A DNA stretch of 64,000 nt from Ustilaginoidea virens (lineage: Eukaryota; Ascomycota; Sordariomycetes; Hypocreales; Clavicipitaceae): positions 6,882,001 through 6,946,000 of the forward strand of contig NC_057316.1 of assembly GCF_000687475.1 (NCBI RefSeq), written 5' to 3'. The notes beneath the pieces were generated by a model that was not told the DNA's origin, ran no database searches, and was given only the letters and a program-made list of their open reading frames with translations. Both the position numbers and the translations under genes were made by a program. The stretch's first letter is position 1. Each line of letters begins with the position of its first letter. Below are positions 1-9,205 of this stretch, piece by piece.

Positions 1-1
1 G

Positions 2-1104
2 CCCAGGCCGGCTCTTGGATCCGCCGCGCCGCTGCGAAGCTTGCACCGCCGCGCCGCCAAGCCCGCCGACAGCTTCTTCAGCTCGCGCGTCCCGTCCGCA
101 GCCGCCGCAGCAGCAGCCGCTCGAAATGCCCTCGGCCGCGCCGGAAGCGCCCGATCGTACTACCAGGAGGCCGCGCAGCAGGCGGCGCCGGCGGGCTCCA
201 ACGCGAGGAAGCTGCTCGTCGGAGGCGCCGTCTTTGGCGGGACGCTCGTGGCCATCAACGCCGTCTTCAACCGCGAGACGCGCGAGGACGGCGGGATGCC
301 GCTGTACGAGAGGGAGTACCTGAACAACACGTTCCTGCACACCGGCCTGGGCATCGGCATCATCGGCTTGACGGCGAGGCAGATGGTGCAGAGCGGCTTC
401 GTGTACCGGCTGATGGTGACGAACCCCTGGGTGGTCGGGCTGGGCGGTCTGGCCCTGAGCTTTGCCACCATGATCGGAACGCGATCCGTCAGCCCGGACA
501 AGTGAGTCAAAACCCCGGCCGCGTTCCATTACCCACCCCCCCCCCCCTCCCCCCCTTCTTTCCTTCACTCTCTGGGTTTTTGCTGACGCGGCCCCCCCCC
601 CCCCCCCCCTTTGCTAGCTACGTCCCCAAGTACGCCCTCTGGACGGCCTTCAACGCCACCCAGGCCGCCTTCGTCGCTCCCCTGCTTGCCTTTGTGCCGG
701 CGCCGCTCCTCGCCCGCGCCGGCCTCTACACCGCCGCCATGATGGGCGCCCTGTCCGTGGTCGGCGCAACCGCCAAGCAGGAGAAGTACCTGTACATCGG
801 CGGGCCGCTGCTCGCCGGCGCGGCCATTGTCGCCGTGTCGGGCCTGGCCCCGCTCATCATCCCCGCCACGGCCGTCCGCACGCTGGCCTTTAGCGAGAGC
901 CTCTGGCTGTACGGCGGGCTCGCCGTCTTTGGCGGCTTCACCCTGTACGACGTGCAAAAGATCCTGCACCACGCCCGCCTGGCCCAGGCCGGCGTGGTGC
1001 GGCCCGACCCCGTCAACGAGAGCATGGCCCTGGAACTGGACTTTTTGAACATTTTCGTCCGCATGGTCCAGATCTTGATGATGCAGCAGAACCGCCGCAA
1101 GTAA
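2..1104 (+). CDS. Mitochondrial BI-1/GHITM-type membrane protein, 5' partial
   Basis: Exons are <2..501 and 618..1104. The frame is open to the window edge with no ATG before the conserved part, so the true start lies upstream. The visible product is 328 residues. It has a basic, Ser/Ala-rich N-terminus like a mitochondrial presequence, then six or seven hydrophobic segments and a short basic tail ending NRRK. The pattern fits the Bax inhibitor-1 superfamily, GHITM/TMBIM5 branch, which sits in the inner mitochondrial membrane and is linked to cristae structure and ion exchange. The donor is GTGAGT; the acceptor follows an 18-C run and restores an Asn codon. A hydrophobic motif with FGGFTLYDVQKI matches the conserved C-terminal BI-1 region. 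The family call is from recognition; the exact role in fungi is inferred. Confidence 0.85.
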   Translation, partial: QAGSWIRRAAAKLAPPRRQARRQLLQLARPVRSRRSSSRSKCPRPRRKRPIVLPGGRAAGGAGGLQREEAARRRRRLWRDARGHQRRLQPRDARGRRDAAVREGVPEQHVPAHRPGHRHHRLDGEADGAERLRVPADGDEPLGGRAGRSGPELCHHDRNAIRQPGQVSQNPGRVPLPTPPPLPPFFPSLSGFLLTRPPPPPPFASYVPKYALWTAFNATQAAFVAPLLAFVPAPLLARAGLYTAAMMGALSVVGATAKQEKYLYIGGPLLAGAAIVAVSGLAPLIIPATAVRTLAFSESLWLYGGLAVFGGFTLYDVQKILHHARLAQAGVVRPDPVNESMALELDFLNIFVRMVQILMMQQNRRK

Positions 1105-1474
1105 CGAGGCGGGTAGGGAAGAAGAAGAAGAAGAAGAAGAAGAGGGAGGATATTCGGGGGCGGGGAAAGAATGCGTGACTGGTTGGTTGCGACGGGGGGC
1201 GGATGGGAAGTGTCCCGGGATGAAGTTTGGTTTACGTGTATACGTGATGCACCAAAAACGACTCCTCTCCTTGACGCGCAGTGTACTTGTAAGTTAGATT
1301 GCCAAGCCCCGCCAAAGCAGGGACAGAAAGGGAAAATAAGAAAGAAAAAAAATTCGTCAATACAGTAGTTCTCAGCTGTGCATGTTTGATTTGTTTTCTT
1401 TTGCACCTGAGCCCGCGTTCCTAACCCCGTGGGCTGCTATCGTAAGATTCCCTCGTTTTCTACATATCAACCAC

Positions 1475-1505
<31 letters not shown>

Positions 1506-1592
1506 AGAGGCCCTATACACCATGACTGACGACATCCCTCACGGAATTCGATTCGACCGTCGACGACACCGCACCCCGGCGAATCCATTCCC
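1105..1592. other. Convergent intergenic region with poly-A tract
   Basis: This holds the 3' ends of two convergent genes. It contains a GAA repeat just after the first stop codon (about 1120-1142) and an uninterrupted run of 29 A at 1475-1503. No coding potential was seen. Confidence 0.7.
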
Positions 1593-2281
1593 CTACTGCA
1601 GAGGCGGAAACGGCCTCAGGAAATGGCTGGGACACTCGTAGCCGCCCGGATTGCGGCCCAGATACTCCTGGTGGTACTCCTCGGCGGTCCACCACCGCCC
1701 CGCGGGGGCAATCTCGGTGACGATGCCCCCCTTCCACCACTGCTCGTCCGCCAGCCGCGTGACCTGGCGGGCTATGCGCTCCTGCTCCCCGTCGTGGAAA
1801 AAGATGGCCGAGCGGTACTGCGTCCCCGCATCCGGGCCCTGGGCGTTGCGCGTCGTCGGGTCGTGCATGCGGTAGAAGAACTCGAGCAGGGCGCGGTACG
1901 ACACCTGCCGCGGGTCGAAGATGATTTGCGCGGCTTCCGCGTCTGCGCAGCCGGCCGTTTATGTGAGCGCGGGGGTGCTAGGCAAGGCAAGGCAAGGCAA
2001 GGGGGAGGGAATAAGAAGAACGCACGGCCGGTTTTGCCGCCGCACACGGCGCGGTAGGAGGGGTCGCGGGCGTCGCCGCCGATGTAGCCGACCTGGACGT
2101 CGAGGAGGCCCTTGCCGGTGAAGTGGCGGCGGTAGAGGTGCTCGGTGCCCCAGAAGCAGCCGGCCGCGAGGGTGCATCGCTGGGCGTCGGGGGGCACGGC
2201 GACGGCGGCGGCGGCGGGACCGTCGGGCGCGACGGCGAGGCGGGCAAAGGGGCGGGCGAGGCGGAAGGGGAAGATGGTCAT
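1593..2281 (-). CDS. msrA: Peptide methionine sulfoxide reductase A
   Basis: Exons (minus) are 2281..2026 and 1942..1593, giving 201 residues, normal for MsrA. The enzyme reduces methionine-S-sulfoxide in proteins using thioredoxin. The catalytic cysteine is in GCFWG (C42). The intron falls inside the conserved VCGG-KTGHAEA segment and splicing restores GHAEAAQIIFDP, which fixes the junction. The resolving-cysteine region GYECPSHF is present near the C-terminus. The start ATG is the first before PFRLARPF, and the short Arg-rich, Ala-rich N-terminus could be a weak mitochondrial presequence. The 83-bp intron carries a short AAGGC repeat. A thioredoxin gene lies about 22 kb away, too far to suggest co-regulation. 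Confidence 0.93.
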
Positions 2282-2646
2282 TGCCGGGAGAGGGGGGGGG
2301 GGTCTGAGTTGAATAAAGTTGACTGTTGGAGTGGGTGCAAACGACACGACGGACTGATGGATGATGGGGGACCGCGAGAGGGGAAAGGATGGCGGGATGG
2401 CTGACGACATGGAACCGAATGACGCAATGCAGCGCCAGCGCAATCTGACCTGGCGGCTGGCGGCTGGCGGCTGGCGGCAGGTGCAAAGCGGGGAACCGGG
2501 GAGCCGTCAGCGGGACCCGACCCTACCCTGCCTCGCTGCGCTCCACCTCACCCCATTCTGCCGCTTACCATCATGGGAAATGAGCCTGCAGCAGCTCAAC
2601 CGTTTGTGTTCCTCTCCTTCCTGGTGATGCTCTTTTTTTTCCCCCC
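2282..2646. other. MsrA upstream region
   Basis: This is the promoter side of msrA and the 3' side of the next minus-strand gene. It contains a short GGCTGGC repeat at about 2451-2478. No gene was seen. Confidence 0.6.
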
Positions 2647-4764
2647 TCAACTCAGCTCGTGCGCTGAAGCAGCTTCCCTTTCCAGCCTCGACCTCCACGC
2701 CGCCACATCACCGTCTTCTTCCTCCCAGTACGCCATCATGCCTATCACCTTGTGGACGGCCGCATCCCACTCTGCCGGCATCGACATGCCCGATTTGGCA
2801 GCCGCGACGAGCGAAAAGGCGCTCCGAGCGCAGGCCCGGATCATGAAAAACCCCCCGTGATGGCGGTGGTGAAACCCTGGCTCGTTGGCCCGGATTTGAT
2901 GCATGTGCGTGTCGAGCCCGCGCCTGGCCAGCTCGGCGTACTGCGGTTTCAGCGACTGCCCGCCGGCAGCGGCACTCAGCGCCACCATGACAAACGGCCA
3001 GTAGACCATTTCGTACAGGTTGATGAGCTTGCCCCGCAAGACGGACCGCGCGATGCCGTCCTCGTCAATCGCCGAGCGTATCGAAAGCTCGCCTGGCAGA
3101 CTGTCCGACCACTCCTGTGCCTGAGCCTCGTACTCTGCCGTCACGTCCGCCAGCACGTCCAAAAATGCCGAGTTGGATGCATACCGTTGACGCAGACTCA
3201 GCACCTCGCTGCAGAGCCGGCTGGTCAGGCGCCGAAGCGAAATCTCGGCCAGGTAGAAGAGCCAGGAGGCCCTGGACCGTTGTGCCTCGGAATCCGGGCC
3301 GTCTGGGGAGTCCGGCGGAGGCGCGGGTGGCGCGGGGAAGAAGGGTGGATACAGGGTGCTGCCGGAATGATGTATGTCGAAGTCTGGAAGGGACAGCTCT
3401 CCCCGGAGCTCCCTCTCGGACTTCCATGCCGACCAGTACAAGGCCTGCTCTTGGGTGTCCTGTCGGCCCATACATGCCGGTGCAGGAGAGCCAGGCGTTC
3501 CCGTCGGCATATCTTGCGCTTTGGCGAGGAAAGGAAAGTGCTGACATGCCGCCAGTGCCTGCGAGAAGAACCGCCACGCGTAAATCGGCTGGAAGACCAT
3601 CATCATGTAGACACCTGAGAGAAACAGGCACTGCGCGCCAACAATGTCCGATCTGGCCAGCATGATGCCAATGCGCTTCTGGGCGGCTTGGAAAAACACC
3701 TGCGAGTCGGCATAGGCCTGAGTTCCGATCCTGGTTTCCGGGCTCGGCCCAAACGGGGTCGCAATGCACCCCAGAGCACATATAACCATGGCCAAACAGG
3801 AGGCTGGCGACCAATCGATGCCGTCTAGGAACGCTCTGCCGACCATCCTGCGGGCCGAGGATTCGTCTAGAATGGGGTTCTTGCAATGGATGTAGAGGAA
3901 GAAATTGTCCAGCAGCCTATAGATGCGGTGTGACTCCATGTCCACGAGCGCTGCCAGCGATGACGCGCCCACTGGAGAGCACACGGCGTCTGGAGGCACT
4001 CGGTAAACGGGTGAGCCGTGGGTTTTACTGCCGCAAAGGATCGGCCACTCTAGGATGCGGTCTATGCGCGGAGGGAGTACGCTATCTAACACCGGCTGGT
4101 CTTGGACAGTACGGTCTGACGTTGGAACCTGTTTGCTGGCGCTGGTGCCGGTGCTACTGATGCCATGTCCAGGGTCGTAAGCCTGACCTTGGTTCGAGCA
4201 AGAGGTAGGGATACCGTTGGCATCAAGTCCACAAGGGGACGCCAGGTGCGAAGATTGGAGAAGAAAAGGCAAAGACGAGGAGGCGGCAAGCCCGGGAACG
4301 GTCGCCAGGGCGGCACAAGCATCAGCAGCGGCATTGGCACGAAGCAAACGCTCCAGGTCATCGAGGCGGTCCAATATCTTCAAGCTGGCGGGATCGAAGC
4401 TGGACAGGTCGAAGGCGGACTGGATGCACGCTGCACCGACACTGAGGCAATACGAGCAACTCGGCCTCCGGTTGTCGCATTTGGTTTTGCGAGCCCTGCA
4501 AACCTGACAAGCAGTGTTGGCCCGTTTCCGAGGATAGAAGGCGGTCCCCCGGGCGGCAGGCCGCTTTCCAGGACGGCCGTTGGCCAAGACGCCGGCATCA
4601 GCACCACCACCAGGTCCTGAGATACTACGGGAGTCCGTGGCAGACGCTTCCTGTCCAGAAAGACCCAGGGGTCGAGGCGGTTCTTCCTGCGGGTGCTGCC
4701 GTGGCCGTGGCTGCGGTTGCGGTTGCGGTTGCAGCGGCGGCAGGATTGGCGGGGGGGCTGCCAT
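2647..4764 (-). CDS. Zn2Cys6 fungal-type transcription factor (TF1)
   Basis: This is an intronless gene of 705 residues. The binuclear zinc cluster C-x2-C-x6-C-x6-C-x2-C-x6-C spans residues 86-113, after a Pro/Gln-rich tract (PQPQPQPQP) and a basic linker. A short dimerisation-type helix (ILDRLDDLERLL) follows. The middle homology region includes the SAWKSERELRGEL...YPPFFP block typical of fungal_trans proteins. It is expected to be a nuclear DNA-binding regulator. It starts about 1.6 kb from the start of a divergent sugar transporter and so may share its promoter; regulation of that transporter is inference only. The target genes are not identifiable from sequence. Confidence 0.9.
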   Translation of the reverse strand: MAAPPPILPPLQPQPQPQPRPRQHPQEEPPRPLGLSGQEASATDSRSISGPGGGADAGVLANGRPGKRPAARGTAFYPRKRANTACQVCRARKTKCDNRRPSCSYCLSVGAACIQSAFDLSSFDPASLKILDRLDDLERLLRANAAADACAALATVPGLAASSSLPFLLQSSHLASPCGLDANGIPTSCSNQGQAYDPGHGISSTGTSASKQVPTSDRTVQDQPVLDSVLPPRIDRILEWPILCGSKTHGSPVYRVPPDAVCSPVGASSLAALVDMESHRIYRLLDNFFLYIHCKNPILDESSARRMVGRAFLDGIDWSPASCLAMVICALGCIATPFGPSPETRIGTQAYADSQVFFQAAQKRIGIMLARSDIVGAQCLFLSGVYMMMVFQPIYAWRFFSQALAACQHFPFLAKAQDMPTGTPGSPAPACMGRQDTQEQALYWSAWKSERELRGELSLPDFDIHHSGSTLYPPFFPAPPAPPPDSPDGPDSEAQRSRASWLFYLAEISLRRLTSRLCSEVLSLRQRYASNSAFLDVLADVTAEYEAQAQEWSDSLPGELSIRSAIDEDGIARSVLRGKLINLYEMVYWPFVMVALSAAAGGQSLKPQYAELARRGLDTHMHQIRANEPGFHHRHHGGFFMIRACARSAFSLVAAAKSGMSMPAEWDAAVHKVIGMMAYWEEEDGDVAAWRSRLEREAASAHELS

Positions 4765-5108
4765 GTGTCGGATCGAGACAAACGGTTCGACGACGCACGA
4801 GAGCGGGAGCCGTTCGGGGAGTCTCGCTGTTGAAGTCCTCGGTAGTCAGTCAGTCAGCGGTGGCCAGTGAGCAAACTGTCAACGGAAGGAAAATGTGACG
4901 GGGAGCCAGCAAGGGTAGCCGAGGTTGCAGCATGGTGAAAGCCATGGCTCGGCTTGCCCAGCCTTGCCCAGCCTCGCCCAGCCTTCCTCTTCGGTCCTGG
5001 TCGGTCCTGGTCGGGGCAGCAAGACAGAGGCCCCACCCTAACAAGCTAGCAGCCCTATGAGTCGATGGCAGACGAGCTTAACTTTTTTTCCCGAACCCCC
5101 TGTTGTCC

Positions 5109-5140
<32 letters not shown>

Positions 5141-5739
5141 CTACTACTACTACTACAACAGGGTGCGTGCAGCTGCAGTGCATTCCCGTCGTTTTCCGCT
5201 CCCCATGAACCTTGATTCTGGACTGGACCGTCAGCTCTCGTCCTGCGGCTTGGGTCATTGGATCCTAGAGAGGACGGCTGCGTTGGGCCCAGGAACTGGC
5301 AACCGTCGATGCTCCTTCCCTTTCTGGACTCCGACTCCATCGGGGAGGAAGGGGCGACGGGTCTCTCTGGCTGGCGCAGGGGTTGGAAAGCACCGCGGCG
5401 CCAGCCATGCCCGCTCGCTCCGTCAGGGGGCGCCACAGGCTGGCTCCCCACCCCAGACACTAGACCAGATGGAGATACAAACTCTCTGCGCAAGTCGTCT
5501 GTCATGTGTCATTTCCGAATATTGCCAATTAGGGCCTTGGCCTCGCAACCCAGGTTTGCAGACTGCAGGCAGACTGCAGGTTACAGATTGCAGATTTGCA
5601 GATTGCAGATGCAGATTGCCGTTGCAGATTTCACTTGTGCGGGGGACAAGACAAGAAGGAGGAGATTCAGCTTTGCCTCTGGGTTGACAAAAGTGGCCAG
5701 CCAGTTGGGCTGCGGGCTGCGGGCTGGCTGCGGGCTGCC

Positions 5740-5779
<40 letters not shown>

Positions 5780-6379
5780 TTAATTTATTTATTTTTAGTA
5801 TTTTTTTCCCCTTTCTCGTCCCTCTTTCCTCCCCAAAGGAGGAAGCCCGGGCCTAACACACCCGAGTCGAGTAATTCCCGGTCAAGAAGAAGCTCGCTCA
5901 CAGAAGCTCAACACAACACAGCACAGCACAGCACAGCCTGCCTCCCACCTGCAAGTTGCAAACTACAAATGCTCCCTCCCTAACCCGATACTCCGTGCCG
6001 ATTGGGAAAACACTTCCAATAGGTGCCACGGCATCTCAGCCAAGTAGCGGGGTGGAGAATGCAAAGGGCCAAGTGCAGCGCCTGCCTACCAGCAATCTCG
6101 ATGCAAAGGCACTGACTGAACTTGGAAGGCAGGTCGGCCGCCTCCTTTGGCGCTGGTGTGCTCAAGCTCAAGTCAAACACATCAAATATCCGTTCATGGC
6201 TCCCACAGCTTTTTGCTTCCCCGCAAACCCTTTGCGCGCTCCGAGTGTTCAGCCCCAGCTTTGAGAGTTGCCTCTCCCATCCGTCCTGCTCTTCTTTCTT
6301 GCAAATCCAAGAGAAGGAGGAGAACGACGCAAACAAGCAAACAACAGGGGCTCAGGCTCGACACGGGCCGTGGGCAGAA
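4765..6379. promoter_or_regulatory. Shared divergent promoter region, TF1 / sugar transporter
   Basis: This is 1.6 kb between two divergent genes. It holds a (CAA)n run followed by (CTA)n at 5108-5155, a cluster of GCAGATT repeats at about 5560-5632, a 29-T run at 5744-5772 followed by an AATT/ATTT-rich stretch, and ACACAGCACAGC repeats near 5910-5938. No coding exon was convincing. A promoter role is inferred from gene orientation. Confidence 0.55.
5108..5155. repeat. (CAA)n-(CTA)n compound microsatellite
   Basis: About eleven CAA units run directly into about five CTA units. It lies in the divergent promoter region upstream of TF1. Confidence 0.9.
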
Positions 6380-8081
6380 ATGCACCGCAAAACCGAGCCG
6401 GTTACCCTCGAGGGCCGCCGTCTCGACGTGCAAGACGTGCAACACGTCCACCTCAAGCACGAAACGGTGCGCATCAACCGCACACTCGAACACGAACTCG
6501 CCGTCAGAGACGTCTTCGCCAACCACCCAGCCCTGGTTTGGTGGTCGTTTTATTGGTCCATGGCGGCTGTGGGTTGGTACGCTCTCGCCCGTGTTGGTGT
6601 TGCTTGAACAAGATGCGAATTGTGCTCCTTGGCAGAGAGATGCCCGCCCTGCTGATGACCAGAGTAGGGGTTTTGACGCCCAAGTAAACGGCGGCATGCT
6701 CGGCGTGGCGTCGTTTCGTCGCGACTTTGGATACCTCTACCAGGGCCAACCGGTCCTGCCTGCCGACTGGCAGACTGCCTTCAACACCGTGTCCTCGGTC
6801 GGCCAGTTCTTTGGCGGCTTCCTGTGCTCGTGGATGGCAGACCGGGTCGGTCGGAAGCCGTCTCTCCTCGTCGGAGTGGCCGTCGTGACGGGCGGCATCT
6901 TGGGCGAGGTCTTTGCCACGTCCCGAGCCGCCTTTGTCGTGGCCAAGCTCATCTTGGGCCTGGGCCTGGGCTTTTACCTGACCCTGGCGCCGCTCGCGAC
7001 GTCCGAGTGCGCGCCCGTCGTCTTCCGCGGCATCTCCACTGCCGGCGTCCAGCTCGGCATCGGCTGCGGCCAGCTGCTGTCCAACGCCGTCATCCGAGGC
7101 TGCGGGGAGTGGGACTCGCGCTGGGCGTACCGCGCTCCCTTTGCCATGCAGCTCTTCTTCTGCGCCTTCCTCGTCGTCTTTCTGCCCTTTGCCCCCGAAA
7201 CCCCGTGGTACCTCGCGCGCGCGGGGAGGCGCGAGGACGCCAGGCGGTCCATCCGGAAGCTGTACGGCTCCGGCTCCGGCTTCGGCTCCGGCTCCGGCGC
7301 CGTCGACCTCGACCTCGACGCCAAGCTCGTCGCTCTCGAGGCCACCATCGCGGCCGAGGAAGCGGCCAAGTCGGATCAGGGGGCCATCATCCAGTGTCTC
7401 CAGGGCACGAACCGCATTCGAACCGGCATCAGCACGGGCGTCTTTGCCTGCCAGCACCTCGTCGGCATCATCTTCGTCCTGGGCTACTCGACGTACTTTT
7501 TCCAGCTCGCCGGTCTCCCCGCGGGCCAGAGCTTCGACGTCGGCGTCGGCGTCACGGCTTGCGGTCTCTTGGGCACCGTGTGCAGCTGGTTCGTCATCAA
7601 CAGCCACGGCCGCCGCCGCATCTTCATCGGCGGCTTGGTTGCCCTGACCGCCATTCTGCTCCTCATTGGCGTCCTCGACGTCGTGCGCACGGGCGCGGCG
7701 AAGTGGGTCCAGGCCGGCCTGACCGTCGTCTACGCCTTTGTCTACTTTGCATCGCTGGGAGCCATGGCCTTTGCCATCCTCGGCGAAGCGAGCAGCACCT
7801 CTCTCCGGGCACCGACCATAGCCCTGGCGACGGCCACCCAGGCCGTCATGGGCATCGTGTTTAACCTCGCCATCCCGTACATGGTCAACCCGGACCAGGG
7901 CAACCTCAGAGGCAAGGTCGGCTTCATCTTTGGCGGGCTGGCCGCCCTGGCCACCGTCTGGAGCTTCTTCCACGTTCCCGAGCTCAAGGGCCGTACGTTT
8001 GGCGAGATTGACGCCATGTTCCAAGCCAAGGTGCCGCCGCGGCAAATGGCATCGCATGTGTTGGGAGACGTTGGAAGCTGA
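6380..8081 (+). CDS. MFS sugar porter, alpha-glucoside/maltose-permease-like
   Basis: Exons are 6380..6576 and 6668..8081, giving 536 residues. The start is the only in-frame ATG before the conserved FYWSM segment. Splicing at GTACGC/TAG rebuilds WGFDAQVNGGM, the first-helix motif of fungal alpha-glucoside permeases. Further sugar-porter signatures are DRVGRK in the loop after helix 2, PETPWYL before the central loop and PELKGRTFGEID at the end of the last helix. About twelve membrane segments are visible. It would be a plasma-membrane proton symporter for a sugar or small glucoside; the substrate cannot be fixed from sequence. The central loop has a GSGSGFGSGSG stretch. It is flanked by two Zn2Cys6 regulators. 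Confidence 0.92.
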
Positions 8082-9205
8082 AAAAATGTATATCCGGTTG
8101 GTGGGATAGAAGGGGGGGTAAAACTTTTTATTTCTATGTGTTTCCCCCTCCCTCTCCAGTTAGCGCAAAAAAAAAAAAAAAAAAAAAAAAAAACTCGTGC
8201 TTTTACTATATATACCTTGCCTGAGCAACGAGATGGAGCGCATCGGCCGCGCATTTCTTTTTCAAGCTTGGCCTGGCGCAAAATCTCGTGCTGTTTATAT
8301 ATATCCCTTGCCTGAGATATTGGCCGTCTATTCCCTTTTCAAGCCTGTTCCAGTTCCAGTTCCAGAATCTGGAATCACGCCTATGGAGACCCTTAATTCT
8401 TACTGGTGGAGACGCCCGGACTAGCGCAACGTGTGGCTGGTGGCGGCGGCGCCCGTCTGCCCCACTTGGCTCCGCCGCATTGTGGCATCGCGGGCGACAG
8501 ACAGACAGCCAGCCAGCCTTGCGCTCGCTTACTCGGTGGTTGTGGTCTGAAGTACAGTACGCATCACAGTCGTAGTTGGACCAACTGCCAGGACGGCCTG
8601 TGGGATTCAGCAATGGCTACATGGGGTCGGGCAGCATAGACGGCTAGATCGGTCGGCGTGGTTCGCGTCTTTGCCATGGGTCTGCCGGAAAGGCTCGGGG
8701 CGGGACGACCGCAAAACATCAAATGCATGCATTACAGCTTTCATCACCCGACTACGTGGTCTCCTTGTGATGCGTTCTTGCGTGCGAGTACCCGAGGTAC
8801 CTGATTCAGCAGCGCTACTCCATCATTTAATCATGGCGTCCGGTTCCATCTGTGACCGATCAAACGCCGACGCTGACAAGTTGCTGCTGCAGGGCAACTC
8901 GCCCAACAGGTGAGCTTTCGCAGCCATCAGCACGTCTGGGACGGGGCCTTGTTTCTTCAATGTCCAAAAACATGCACAAAGAGACCGCCAAGGATTGGGT
9001 TTGCGCCGCATGATCCCTGGTATCCCGAAAACAATACACCAGACAGCATATACTTGGTCGACAAACAACACACCCGAAGGAGCATGGTACGCACACGCCC
9101 TATTGTTGACGCCGACAGCTTCAAAGCCGTCAGGGGCAGCGCTAATGTACATCCGGAAATGACACTCTGGAAAGCGTCTATTTGCCACCATGCACTCCTA
9201 ATACG
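8082..9205. other. Intergenic region with imperfect tandem duplication
   Basis: This is a convergent interval between the transporter and the NIT4-like regulator. It contains a 27-A run at 8167-8193 and a degenerate tandem duplication at 8163-8348. An AGGTACCT palindrome lies at 8795-8802. I see no supportable gene. Confidence 0.6.
8163..8348 (+). repeat. Degenerate tandem duplication, two copies
   Basis: Copy 1 (about 8163-8275) and copy 2 (about 8276-8348) share, in order, GCGCAAAA, CTCGTGCT, a TATATAT stretch, CCTTGCCTGAG, GGCCG and TTTTCAAGC. Copy 1 holds 27 A where copy 2 has four. Confidence 0.75.

Noticed and set aside
6504..8057. 517-codon open frame on the minus strand
   Set aside because: Antisense to the MFS transporter. 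Its composition is rich in Gly/Asp/Ala/Arg and no domain is visible.
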